Source: Neelides folsomi
Taxonomy: Eukaryota; Arthropoda; Collembola; Neelipleona; Neelidae
Length of the DNA: 64,000 nucleotides
Direction: 5' to 3'
Assembly (NCBI GenBank): GCA_034687125.1
Contig: JAQGBZ010000133.1
Location: 62,001-126,000 of the forward strand
Part shown: piece after piece, positions 14,101-27,292 of the stretch
Position numbering within the stretch: position 1 is the stretch's first letter
How the letters are laid out: each line of letters begins with the position of its first letter
The notes under the pieces: model-generated
Told to the model about the DNA's origin: nothing
What the model saw: the letters and a program-made list of their open reading frames with translations, nothing else
The model's database searches: none
Made by a program: the position numbers and the translations under genes

Positions 14101-17100
14101 TGTGCGTATCTTCAAGGATTATTTAAATTGTTCACATATGCCTAATGGGAATTCCAGACAAGGAATTAATACGATTCCAGTTTTTCAATTATTCCTAATC
14201 CATAAAAACTTCACTAGATTTCAACAAATCAAGATTCATATGAATAAAAAGTTTAATTCCCTTCACAAGTTCACAACCTGACTATTAAATAATGTTTACA
14301 CTTTTGAATTCACCATTAATAAACTATTGATTATTTTACTGACCAAGAAAATTCCCTTGAATTTGATTTGTAAATGACAGGCTGTCCAAAGTTTCTTTCT
14401 CTCACTTAGGGAGAAGAAATAAAGGAAATGTCACATTAACTCTTCACCCTTCTTCTGTTATTGGGAGTTGAAACAGGTGAAACGAAGGAGCGGAGGTTGA
14501 TGAGGACTGACGACGGCGAAGCCACAAGACTCACTGAGCCAACAAAACGAGGTTTGTGAATGAAACTCGCCTGATGGGCACAACCCCAGGAAAATGACTA
14601 TAGCAGATGGAGAGTTTGCTCCCTCAATCATGCAACATTCTTACCATGTGTTCTTCTTATGCATATTCCAATAGAGCTTGAAAATCTGAACCGAATGTGT
14701 ATGAAATACGTACAAAATATTTGTACACCTTACAATACACCCATCAATGCGTGTGTCAGTGTGAAAGATTATTTTGACCCAGTATTTAAACATTATAATT
14801 GTTACATTCCAGGGTTGTACAAAATTGAGCAAAGGGTCCAAAGTAAAGACATTGTAATAATAATAGAATACTTCTTGGGACACAGCTTTCTTTTTTAGAC
14901 CCTTGAGATTCTTTGAATTGGACGTTGTGTCCCTTAAGGAACCTCTTGAGAACTGAGCACCTAATCTACCTGTAGTATATCTTTATTATGGTATTTTCCC
15001 ATTTCCAAAATTTCCTTTTCCTATTGTCGTCCCTGAAAAAGAATCGTTAAGGATGGTCATTGATAAAGTATAGAAATCCGTTGGTCCATATTTATAAAGT
15101 GTTCAAAGTCCTACAACGTCTAGTTTTATTTAATGCCCAATGAGGCGAAGAACAGCCTTAAGAGTTCTAGCTATGAGAAGTTCCCCGCTGTCATATCTCA
15201 AGGAATCTTGCTTTCTTTGATCTCTTATTCCCCTTTATCAAGATATGAAACCAGAAGAAAAATAATCATCCTCGAGTGACTCCCAACTTGCCTTACAATA
15301 ATGGATGTACATTATCTTCGTAATAATCAATTAAGTCCGAGCTTAATTAAACTTCATTTCCACTTTGGGCTCTTTATCTGGAAATGGGATCTGAGCTAAT
15401 GATGTTTGCACTCACCTTCATTTGTGATAGAGATTGAAATGAAAAAGGAGGTGGAAGTATTATGGTTCATTTGAGTCATTTAGAAAGCTGTAATGCTGTA
15501 AGTATTTATTGTGGCAATTTATATGAAACTTAAAGGAACAGCACCCCGACTGTTATTCAATTACAATTTATTACAGGGAAATATCTCTCATTAGAATGAA
15601 TAAATTTAATTCTAAAGGCCAGGAAAGGAAACAGCTAATATTAAAATATATTGTACAAGAGGATCTCTCACCCTTCTCAATTTAGAACTCATTTATTCAC
15701 ACCTTGTTTCTCATCACCAACCCTCCCTAATTCAATTAGCTTCATCATAATTACTCCAATGAATGTCTCATGGCGGATTCTGCATCATGATCATAATAAT
15801 TCTAATTTGCTGAGGTCTAAAACAATAATGAGCATTAAAGGGTTAATTGAAAAGAAATCAAAGGTGATAAGGTTAAATATTCCTAAAGATAAATGGCTCA
15901 TAATTCTTTTCAGTCTGAAGTTCATTGGATTTAAAAGAAGATCATCTCATTGATACTTTTTATTTATTGCAAATTGTATTTATTGTCAGTTTGTAAACTG
16001 CTGAGAAAGGTATCAGTTTCTTAAATAGGAAACAAACGTTTTAGAAATTAACAATGATTCATGTTTAATTTCATTTAATGTTTCCGCTATATTTTATTTA
16101 GAATGAAAGTTGTAATTCCAAATGAAATAAAACATAATTTGATTTGAGAGTGATTAAAGAGAAAAAGCTCGGGGGTTTCCTTGTACAATAATTTATTGAA
16201 TATTTTAATATAGAGCCGTAGGAATGAAGGAATGAAAGCACGGAGAGTTGGAGGTTCAACACGAACTTGGAGCTTACTCTCATTATTTCCTATTTATTAA
16301 AGGTCCCATAAATGATTTTTCCGTGCAAATGGTTCGATTCTATCTCTTCCTCAACATTTCCATCCCCATCCATCTCAAGTGGTAGATTAAAGTCGTTGGG
16401 ATGGAAGAATGGACCTCTTGATTGTCTTTGTTATAAAAAACGCAAATGTGAAGCCAATAACAGCGGCAAATTCCTCTCTTTAAATTAAGATGAAACTCTC
16501 CTTTTCAGGTGTCGATGAGTTCATTCCTTTGTTGGGACTCATCCCCTTTCAGAGAAGCTTTAAAGGAATCTTTATGAGAATCTTTATGAAGTTGCTCTTA
16601 ATAAAAGCAATTTCATTAACCTATAAAACACGCTAAAGAATTATCCATGTTGGATTTTCACTCTACTTTTATTGACAATTGAACAAAACAATGGAGAGCT
16701 GCGGATATGGATGAACCTCACTTAACCATTGAATTCCAAATTCCCAATCGAACTCCTGAAGTTTGAATGTAATTTTTCCACTTCATATTGGAAACGTGGT
16801 GAACATGTCAATTTGGCAAAAGAGGAAATTGAAAATCATGGTCATCAGATTGAAAAGAAGCAAATGCTTTTCAATTTTCTCTCTCATCATCGAACAAACC
16901 AAGGCACCCTACTTGTTAATCAAATGGTCTCAATTGACTCTCAAATATTCCACCCGTCCACTTAATTCCATTTAAGACTCAAATGTCTTTAAAAGGCTCA
17001 TTTTCTATTTAAAATTCTGTTAGCCCAAAATGGAATTTTGGGTCTGTATGATAATGATAAGTGAATGACGGAAATAAGATGAAGTTTCATGAGCAGTACA

Positions 17101-20100
17101 GTAAATGATTTCTCTATATTATTATTACACATTTTGAGTGCCCGTATAAAAGTTGGTTCTACACAGTACGTGGTTTGACCTTTAAAAGATGTAATCATCA
17201 TAATGAATAATTCATTGAGATCTTATTTGAGTGAAATATACCCGAGAATTTATTTTACGATAGAAAAAGACATAAACATTCTCGCGTGTGCAATACAGAC
17301 ATGAAGAACTATTATTTTAATACTCAATTACAACTTTGATACATTCTTTATAGCTCCTATGTACTCATGCATATCCAATTGGAAAACGGTAATTGAATAG
17401 TAAATACTCACCTGTGCACTAGAATGCTAAAATGCTAATATTTTACAAAGTGTGTCTCAATTAACAAGTAAAAGATAATTGATAATGACAATGGGATTAC
17501 AAGAATTTAATAAAGTCATAACTTCAACGACAAACTTTAATCTAAATATGCAATCTAAACTACCCACAGTACCTATTATACATATTTTAACAATCAAGAA
17601 ATCAACATAACCCAAGCTAAAACTAAGAATTTAGGTTTACCATTAGTTTAACATAATATGTAACATATTTAATATTTAGATATTTCATGAGAATTTATTT
17701 AATTGCCAGTTTAAATTGAAATATTTGTATACTTACAATGTTCGTGTTTCGCTTAGGTGAGACGTAAAATCAATACAAGTACGATTTCCAATCCCTTTCA
17801 TTTGAATGTGTTTAAGAAGAATTCAATTAATTTGTAATTTGTTTAAAATGAAATGAAAAGTTATTGATTGAATAATGAAAATCTGTCTAAATCAATTAGT
17901 CAATCAAAGAATGTCATTGGCTGACTTTCTACACAGCACATATAAGTAATAAGTTACGTAGGCATGTACTTAGCTGTTGAATTAAAATTGAATAAAAACT
18001 TTATGTTGAATTATTGAGCTTCTAGGTACAATAAAAGGAGACTCTAAGTCTCTCATGCTTCTTTAACTAAAGAAGACTATCAACCTAACGTTAAATCTAA
18101 ATTGGGAAAGCGGACACAGAGATCTAATACAACTATGTTCTAATCCACCTAATGCTTATTTCCCTGATGGATAACAGTTTGACCTGACCTGACCAGCCGT
18201 TGAATAATATGTGGAAAGCATGTAACTGAGATTTCTCATTATTCCATTTCAATACTTGTTCCTTCGCCGTCACGATCTTCCCAGTTTGCTCCTCACGATG
18301 GCCATTCGCCCTTTCGGCAAACTCAAATTCAAATCTTATGCATTGATTTATTTTTGAGATACATTTATGTGCCTCAATTGGCCTTTAACATCATCAATGG
18401 CTCAATTCATTGACGTGTCTTTTGAACTATCTCTATTATTGATTAATTGCCTCTACTTGTGCTCCATTCTTTTGATAAATGGGGGGAAGAAAGTCAGAGA
18501 TGCAAGTAGACCACTTGACTCATCTCATCGTGAAAAGAATATTGTGCGAAAAGGTTAAATGAGTGATGGATTGTTCAAGAGCTTAACATAGCCTTCTTGA
18601 AAGGGTTAGAAAGTTTCTTTTGCAAATTCGCCAAACTACCTGTCAAAATAAAATTTGAATGATAGTCAGTAAAAATTGTGTCATTTTCGCAAAAATACTG
18701 GTTTCGTTATTTCCCCCTTTTCGAGTGTCTTCATTTCATAAATGTTTATTCATCTAACCAATTTTCATTTTTTACCTATTTTGTAATTTGCATACTTCTG
18801 CGAACAGCTTTTGATATCAATTTACTTTAATTTATATCGCATTTAAACAATTAATTTAATTTGCCATTTACCTAAAAAGAAAAAAATAAGTTTAATCTTC
18901 AAAATCTATGTAGATGTATATGAGATTTTAATGTTGTTATTGCATACTTTTTATTACTTTTTGCTTTCACCAAAAAACTTTCATTCTTTCTGCTAAAATT
19001 TTGTTATTTAATTCCGTTTGTCCAAATTGGAATATTTGAGCTCGAGGAAGAAAATGACGAAAAAGAAATCCTCCCTTATAAGTCTTTTAGTGAAATATTC
19101 TCGTGTTGAGAGTAATGGGGGATAGCGTGTGGAAGCCCAATTGTAATCTGTCGATAATATGCGAGACGGCATGAATATATTAAATACATTATGTTGTAGG
19201 TATAAAAGAAAGGTGAGATTGGGGTTTTGGATGGGCAGCAGGTTCCTTCATATCTTTGCTTCTTCCATATGTTGACTTCTTTCATATCTTGAGAATTTCT
19301 TGAGAGAAATGTCTGGCAGCTCCTAGGCGAGATTGGGGCGAAAGGAATTGCTCTTAATTTATATTTACATGAATAACATGAGCAGAAAGGAAAAAAAGAT
19401 TTGCGAGGGATCAAACCTCACGAGCCCTTCGTGATTGAAAACCGCTTTGAAAAGAAAACAGATGAAAACCGCAGAAATGTGAGACGGCTTCAGGGGTGGA
19501 TGTCTAAGAGTCGTCTCAAATCCGTCAAGACAAATTCAACATCATGTTAAGGGAAAACTCGATGGTGTTGGTCTTCATATCAAATTTCAAATAGAAATAA
19601 ATAATTACAACAATGAATAATAATGTTTATAATATTTAAATTATTTATGTATGCATTCGATTCCATTGTAGGACAACATCTACAAGTCTTCAATTTATTT
19701 ATCAAAAAGTAAACCATATTTTAAGACAAGAGAAACTACAGGTACTAGTTCTATTGTATACTTTATTCAATTTAGCTTAATCGGGTCGTATAAATTACAA
19801 GTCAAAGTTTAAAATATTAAAACAGTGTAGGTATGCTTAATAAAATTGATAAACATAAGGGTTGGAATTCTGATATTTAATGTATTTCATTAATTTTGAT
19901 CATGAATAAAATACAGGTGAATAATATTCTTCATCAATATTAATTGGATAATAGTCACACCCATAATGTGATGATCATTGTCAACAAAATTTTAGTCAAT
20001 TAATAAAGTAATTAGCAATCAATTATTATGCCTATGTCATGTTACAATGTAAACACTTTAGATCTTAAGACATTGAAAAATAGAAATTAAAAGGTTCCTG

Positions 20101-20555
20101 GTAATTAAAACATTAAGTGTTGATTTAATTATTGATTCTTATAGTAATGTGTACATTTTACAGAGCTTGAAAATCCTGAAATTAAAATGACATCATGATT
20201 TAAGCATTTCTTTATATATTTCCAGACCAATTCAATCTAAAGATTTACTATATACTATTTTAGCTAAAAGGAACGCTGCTTATGGGCACCTATGGCTAAT
20301 AACAATAAAGAGAAATTGAAATTATTGAGTATTGGGCATATTCATTAATAGCCAGACAGTCGCACATAGAGCATAAATAAATTGTGAATGAACCACAATC
20401 AAAGGAGTATTTATATTAAATGACACGGAGGATGAGAAGACGTGCGAAACATAATGAGATCGTTGATTTGTATTGATCTAACAATAATATTGATTTGTTA
20501 GCCGGATGAATGGGTGAGTCCTTCGAAGACCAATTGACAGGAGAGAGGAGAAACT
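8133..20555. other. Long non-coding stretch with one candidate first exon
   Basis: No gene is recognised. A possible promoter and first exon lie at 8647-8834. From about 8.6 to 9.6 kb the base composition is less AT-rich than the surroundings and some frames stay open for 60-100 codons, but no family resemblance or convincing splice pair emerges. The rest (9.6-20.5 kb) is AT-rich sequence without tandem arrays, tRNA-like cloverleaves or long inverted repeats that I can see. Confidence 0.55.
8647..8834 (+). promoter_or_regulatory. Candidate core promoter with short first coding exon
   Basis: A TATA-like TATTTAAG (8647-8654) is followed by an exact arthropod-type initiator TCATTC (8684-8689). 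About 130 nt later an ATG at 8822 opens four codons (M-R-P-K) and runs into a clean splice donor, AAAG|GTAAAT, at 8834/8835. The TATA-initiator spacing, about 39 nt, is longer than usual. A tiny first coding exon is a common layout in arthropod genes. No second exon was identified, so this is suggestive only. Confidence 0.25.
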
Positions 20556-23289
20556 TCACGATCCTCTTGAGCAAGATGTGATGATGATCCTTGCAAATGT
20601 GAAGAAGCTTCCAGCACCAACCACGAGAAGAACCAACAGTTTCCCTGTGATTGTAACCAATTTCCCCATTGTGAACCCGATGTTGGGAGATGAAAGTTGG
20701 GCCAGGAAGGAATGAATCTGAAGTTGATCAACAACAATGACTTTTTACTCCACATTCGTCCACATTCGTTGGTTTGCAAAATTTGAAATGCCCAATGCTT
20801 GAGCTTTGCCATACTTATATTTGTGTTCTACTAGGAAATGCATTCTTTTGGATTTATGTATAATAAATTCAACTTACGACTGAAGTTCTTCCATTGTTGA
20901 TGGTGAAGTTTTGAGACATAGGCCACGACCGTATTTCCAAAATTGCTTCATGAGCCTGACATAATCCAGAATTATTCTCCTGCCCACAATCACTCAATTG
21001 TTTATTCTACCTACAGTTATTGTTAGTTACACATACACTATAACATACAATATGTATGTATACACATTCAAAACTAAATATCCTACATATACTTACTACA
21101 GGTATTGTTTGATATAAAGAACATTTAGTATGCCTATATTTATTTACATTCACATTCATTAGGACTGGATTTAAGTTCTATGTATTTTATGACATAATGG
21201 CTTTTGCAATCGATTAAACTTAAAACTTATTAAAGGACCCGGTTGAGAATTAAATGAATGGTAGATGAAAGTATTAGGAGTTTAAATAAGGAAATAATTT
21301 ACTAACTGATGATGTTAAGTACTTGTATGGACTTGTGTCTAATCTCACCCGTCGATGCAAAACAGATGCTCCGACAAGTCCAACAATCGACTTGAAGAGA
21401 AGGAAAACCAAATTGGATATCAGTTGATTGATGCCTGTTCCCATACTTATCCTCTCACGGTTCTTGAGACTTAAAAGGGAGTAGCTCCCGATCATGAGGA
21501 ACGCAATGTTGAAAATCATGTTGATGAGATTAAGACTCCAAATCCCGTCGTCAAACTTCTGTACGCGTATGGGAATTAACAATATGAATCAATTTGACTC
21601 GCGAGATCAATTTTATTTTTTACCGTTACTAAAGATTTGCCAAATTAATCAATTATTTAATTTATTATTAAGATGTTATAATTGAACTTATCACAAATAT
21701 TGAGGCAAAACGAGTAATGTAATTTTGAAGACCAATATATATTGCGACTCATTATCTTTGTACTTTCAAAGAAAAACGTTGAAATTTTCTCAAACATTTA
21801 ATTCTCAAAAAGTCAAAACGATTACACTTCTCAAATCCCACCCAAATTCAATATTTTCAAAAGATGAAATTCACTCTCAATCGTGGATACTCCATAATTT
21901 TGCGAACTCTACAATTACATTTCCTCAAATCCGACTCCCTCGTATGTACAACGAAGAATTGAAGATATCTGATTCTCTCATCACTGATTTGAAAAAACTT
22001 TCTTGTTTGATTCCCATTGACAAACGCGAATTTTGGAAAGCTTTGGATCCAGAATTATTTGATGTGTTTAATATTTAACTGTACTTTTAAACTTTTCTAT
22101 TCACATTGTAAATATTTTGTGTCTGTTTTACTTTTGATGTTTAACAGAAATTAGTTATGCTGTACTATCTTTAAAACAATTTCAAACGCTTAAAATAAAA
22201 TTGATCTCGCCAGTCAAATTGATTCATATTATTAATTCCCCTATTAATATATAGAAAAACAACGGTCAACGAATCATAATATATATTAAAACAGTGATAA
22301 TGACCGACAACGTGACTCTCTGCTTCACACATTTACACGGTGAAGAACAATAAAGTTAATTTATTACTTATTAAAAAATATTCATTTTATTTATCACGTA
22401 TGATGAATAAAAATTATCAATTATGGGCGTAAAAAATAAAGAATTAAAAGAAGAAATAATGAATTACTCTCACATTGACAAGTTTTGAAATCATCCCATG
22501 ACGTTCTCTCAAAATGTCGATTTCAACGGTGGTGAGACGTCTCGGGTCGGTTGCTTTTATTGCTTTTGTCAATCTCGTGAAAAAATGTTCCATTGTGACG
22601 GAGAGGATGAGAAGAAGAAAATCGGGGAAGATCCAAATAAACCCGAGGAGGAATGTGTCAAACGTGCAGTAGGCCGAAGCCAAAGAATCATTCCCTCCAA
22701 TTCCACAAGTAAGATGGCCATAATTCTTCAGCCGCTCTTCCAATCCCGAAGATAGTGGAAAGAGAAAGGGGATTACGAAGGTGGTCACAGCCTGGCCCAA
22801 ACTTATGACCGAGTAACCAATTGTGACAATTAGGCATTTTCTTGAAAGCATCTTCCCCAAATCCTCCGTCTGGTAGTAGAGAAGCCGAGACTCCACATAG
22901 GGGCTTTGGTTCAAGGCAGACACGAGTTGGTGTGTGAGGGCCCAACCCCAGAGATAAACTAATGTTAAATGAATTCGCAGGAGAATGAATGGCCCTGACT
23001 TTTTAACAAAATCCTCCCCTTTTGCTAATTGATTAATCAACAAGAAAACCTGGTTGATGAGAAGGAGGACTCGCCAGGAATTTGTGAAGCTCCTCAATTC
23101 ACCAACTTTGACTCTCTCCACATTGTGACCGGGACGATCCTCGATTTCGAGATTGTGAAGACCAAAAGATCGTGTTAAGATGAAAAATGGTTTAACTGCC
23201 CTCAAAATTTCAGACTCGGTTTGAAAGATATTTCTCTCTAAATTCGGGATTGGGATCTCCATGTCGAAACGGACCACTTTCCTGCTCAT
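20556..23289 (-). CDS. Gustatory-receptor-like seven-transmembrane protein, 4 exons, 421 aa
   Basis: Probable ligand-gated chemoreceptor channel subunit of the insect/crustacean gustatory receptor (GR) family, acting in the plasma membrane of sensory cells. Exons in coding order: 23289-22474, 21558-21349, 20955-20878, 20717-20556. All three introns are phase 0 and the sum is 1266 nt. Seven hydrophobic segments lie near residues 72-89, 101-125, 152-178, 208-232, 282-303, 316-336 and 388-410. The segment-5 approach (ERHGMISKLVN, then exon 2), the AHEA stretch opening exon 3, and FLAQL before the last helix follow the family pattern. Three phase-0 introns close to the 3' end are a known GR hallmark. 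The usual TYxxxxxQF motif at the C terminus is degenerate (SFFTFARI). The start is the first ATG; a second is at codon 10. Intron 1 holds a mobile element. The family call is made from pattern memory; ligand unknown. Confidence 0.8.
21570..22241. mobile_element. 672-bp terminal-inverted-repeat element inside the GR gene's first intron
   Basis: The arms at 21571-21619 and 22192-22240 are 49-bp reverse complements with only two mismatches (arm positions 10 and 30). Each starts GGGAATTAA and ends in TTTTATTTT. A TA dinucleotide abuts each end (21568-21569 and 22242-22243), which would fit a TA target-site duplication of the Tc1/mariner type. That family label is inference, since no transposase is recognised. 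Inside lies an open frame of about 117 codons on the plus strand. The high arm identity suggests a young insertion. It fills most of the 915-nt receptor intron, so it is presumably removed by splicing. Confidence 0.8.
21725..22078 (+). CDS. Open frame inside the inverted-repeat element, function unknown
   Basis: An open frame of about 117 codons runs from a TTG-initiated position to TAA at 22076-22078, within the element and antisense to the receptor gene. The first in-frame ATG comes late (codon for M in RLPRMYNEE). If translated it would therefore need a non-ATG start, an upstream exon, or it is a remnant or captured gene fragment. The C-terminal third (DLKKLSCLIPIDKREFWKAL) looks like genuine protein and codon use is not random. 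I recognise no transposase catalytic motif or other domain. Confidence 0.35.
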   Translation: MKTNIYCDSLSLYFQRKTLKFSQTFNSQKVKTITLLKSHPNSIFSKDEIHSQSWILHNFANSTITFPQIRLPRMYNEELKISDSLITDLKKLSCLIPIDKREFWKALDPELFDVFNI

Positions 23290-23763
23290 TTTCCGAACCT
23301 ACTGTATTGGAAACTTGATGAATACTGAATTCCTATTTTCCTCAATTTTGATTAAAATGTGTGAAGATAATAAATCCAATGATGTATTGATTTTAGTGAG
23401 AGTAGGCCAGTGATCATTTTTAACTCATTGTTGTTCCAACAAATGAAATATTAAGACAAGGATTGACTAATACAGTATACCTATAGCCCGTTATAAAATA
23501 TAAGGATAAAATAATGAAGTTACAAAACTTATAAGAATATCTTCCTTTGTTATTTACAAAGGGTCATTCGGAAAGTACATTTTCACACAAAAGCACTTCC
23601 CTTTGATCTTAATTTGATTATTGGCAGAATGTGGGAATCAAGGTTGAAGTAAAACCTTAATATCTTATGGTTTATAAAGTTATAATGAAAGATTAATCAT
23701 AAGATACATCTCTATCTAAATACATACTGAAGAATGGATCTTAAATATTACAATATTTATACA

Positions 23764-23912
23764 TATTCTCCGTTACCACTTAGCTGCGGATTTCGCGGTT
23801 TTTTTCGCGAGAAATATTCAATTGATTTACAATGAAATCGAACGTTAGAAAATCACGTGTTTTTCTGTTTTTCAAAACCGCGAAATCCGCAGCTAACTAG
23901 TAACGGAGAATA
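23764..23912. mobile_element. Small CpG-rich MITE with about 36-bp inverted ends and TA flanks
   Basis: The left end TTCTCCGTTACCACTTAGC, continuing through CTGCGGATTTCGCGGTTTT, is mirrored by the right end TTCTCCGTTACTAGTTAGC read on the minus strand. There are two mismatches over the first 19 bases and then near-perfect pairing. TA lies at both edges, so the element proper is 23766-23910 (145 bp). The core is about 70 bp with no coding capacity. The CpG-rich arms contrast with the AT-rich host DNA. TA duplication and size fit a non-autonomous Tc1/mariner-type MITE. It lies between the receptor and alpha-tubulin genes. Confidence 0.8.
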
Positions 23913-24134
23913 GGTATAACTACTTATCAGAATCATATATCTTATCTAACTTAGGTTTAAACTATTTAATGTTTATATTTTACATATAAAATCTAATCAC
24001 TAAATATTCTTTCTACCTCATTTTAAAATAATCCTATCGATGGTCATCTGATGGTGATGAAATAAATTGTATTACAATTGGAATTTATTTTATATCTGCA
24101 TTATTATTGCAATCTTTATTCTGCAAATTAAAAA

Positions 24135-24140
24135 TTTATT
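24135..24140 (-). terminator. Candidate poly(A) signal of the alpha-tubulin gene
   Basis: TTTATT on the plus strand reads AATAAA on the minus strand, about 110 nt past the tubulin stop codon. A second copy is at 24115-24120. Position and sequence fit; actual use is inferred. Confidence 0.5.
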
Positions 24141-24247
24141 TCAAATATTTGAAATATAAATGTTACCAAAAAACACGAATGAAAAAAATATAGCAATAAG
24201 CTATAAAAGCAACACTCTTGGAGTGGCATATAAGTGGAGATCTGAAT

Positions 24248-26147
<1,900 letters not shown>

Positions 26148-27292
26148 TTTCGAAGGTTTTTTGGGTGATTTCCCGAGGTTTGTAAGAAGAGCGTAGCAAC
26201 GAAACTCGTTCCAACAAACGACAAAGGGCGAATGACACGAAGAAGTCCGTTGGTTGGGGAAGAAAGGAGCTTCACTCCCTTTTGCCTCGCCCTCTAACTC
26301 CTCCCCCTCTCACCAGAGGCACCACATGCTATAGGTATAGACAAACCATAGACCGGCCCATCCCTCCCCCACGAGTCATGGAGGAAATACACAGGAATCA
26401 TATCTTACCGGCAACCGTCATCCAAGATATGCTCGTCCCTATAGATAATGTATAGGACTGGGGTGGGGAAACCTATACCACAATGTATGAAATATTTCAA
26501 TCGGCTTCAAAGCTTCAAACCTCTGCATTGCAAAATTCCATATGAACAATTGAATCTATACATGGCAGGATGGCCGGGCCACGGGCGTGTGAAGGTGAAA
26601 ATATGAAGACTGCATTATGCTATATGTGCATTTGAACATGGGATAAGGATATTTTGTGAGGTTTGGTTTTAGAGATGGATTTGAAAGTTGCAGAGGAAGT
26701 TATTCATAGGAATGAGTCAACGGTCTCCCGAGGGCGGCTCAACTCCCCTCAAGGAATGTTCTCCTATATATGCTTTTTTCTAATTCTCTGTATACTTGGG
26801 TTCCTTTCCTGTGGATGTAGGTTGGCATTTTGGAAGTCTCATTGTTCATTCGACCTCTCTCTCTCTTTTCCTTATTTGGTCATGCGAATCCTCTCTTGCC
26901 TCCCACTGCATCTCCTCCACTCGAATCTTAGGAGGACCAGAGGATAAAACTCAAAACTAAATGTAAATGTAGTAAAAACAATGCCGGATGGTTAAATATT
27001 TGAATTTTATTATAAGAAATGAATGAGAACGGAATATTTAAGTAGATTTAATTTCTTTAATGAAATGTAATTTTATATTTTTTTTTGATAAAAATCATTT
27101 TCATATTCGATTACAATAAAAGAACACAGCGGTAAAGTGTAATAAGGTACAAAAGAATATTTAAAATATTAGAATTTCTCCGATTTATGACAAAGATTAA
27201 ACATGTCCGGAAAGGGTATGTTAAGATGTAGAAAAATTGATAATGATTATAAGCTAAATAAGGAACAAAATAAAAATAGAACACAAGATGTT
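26148..27292. other. Alpha-tubulin 5' region and spacer to ESCO
   Basis: The first about 80-100 bases upstream of the tubulin ATG are probably its 5' untranslated exon (context CGAAAATGG, good for initiation). No consensus TATA box is obvious on the minus strand. Open frames here, such as 26663-26947, have no recognisable content. The part near 27000-27290 is AT-rich and probably contains the ESCO 3' untranslated region. A minus-strand AATAAA is at 27011-27006. Confidence 0.5.

Noticed and set aside
16331-16344. B-box-like GGTTCGATTCT
   Set aside because: No matching A box or cloverleaf on either side; similar GTTCGAATC hits near 36178 and 56057 fail for the same reason.
19076-19414. Minus-strand frame of 112 codons
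   Set aside because: No recognisable motif, no splice context, and random-looking residue order.
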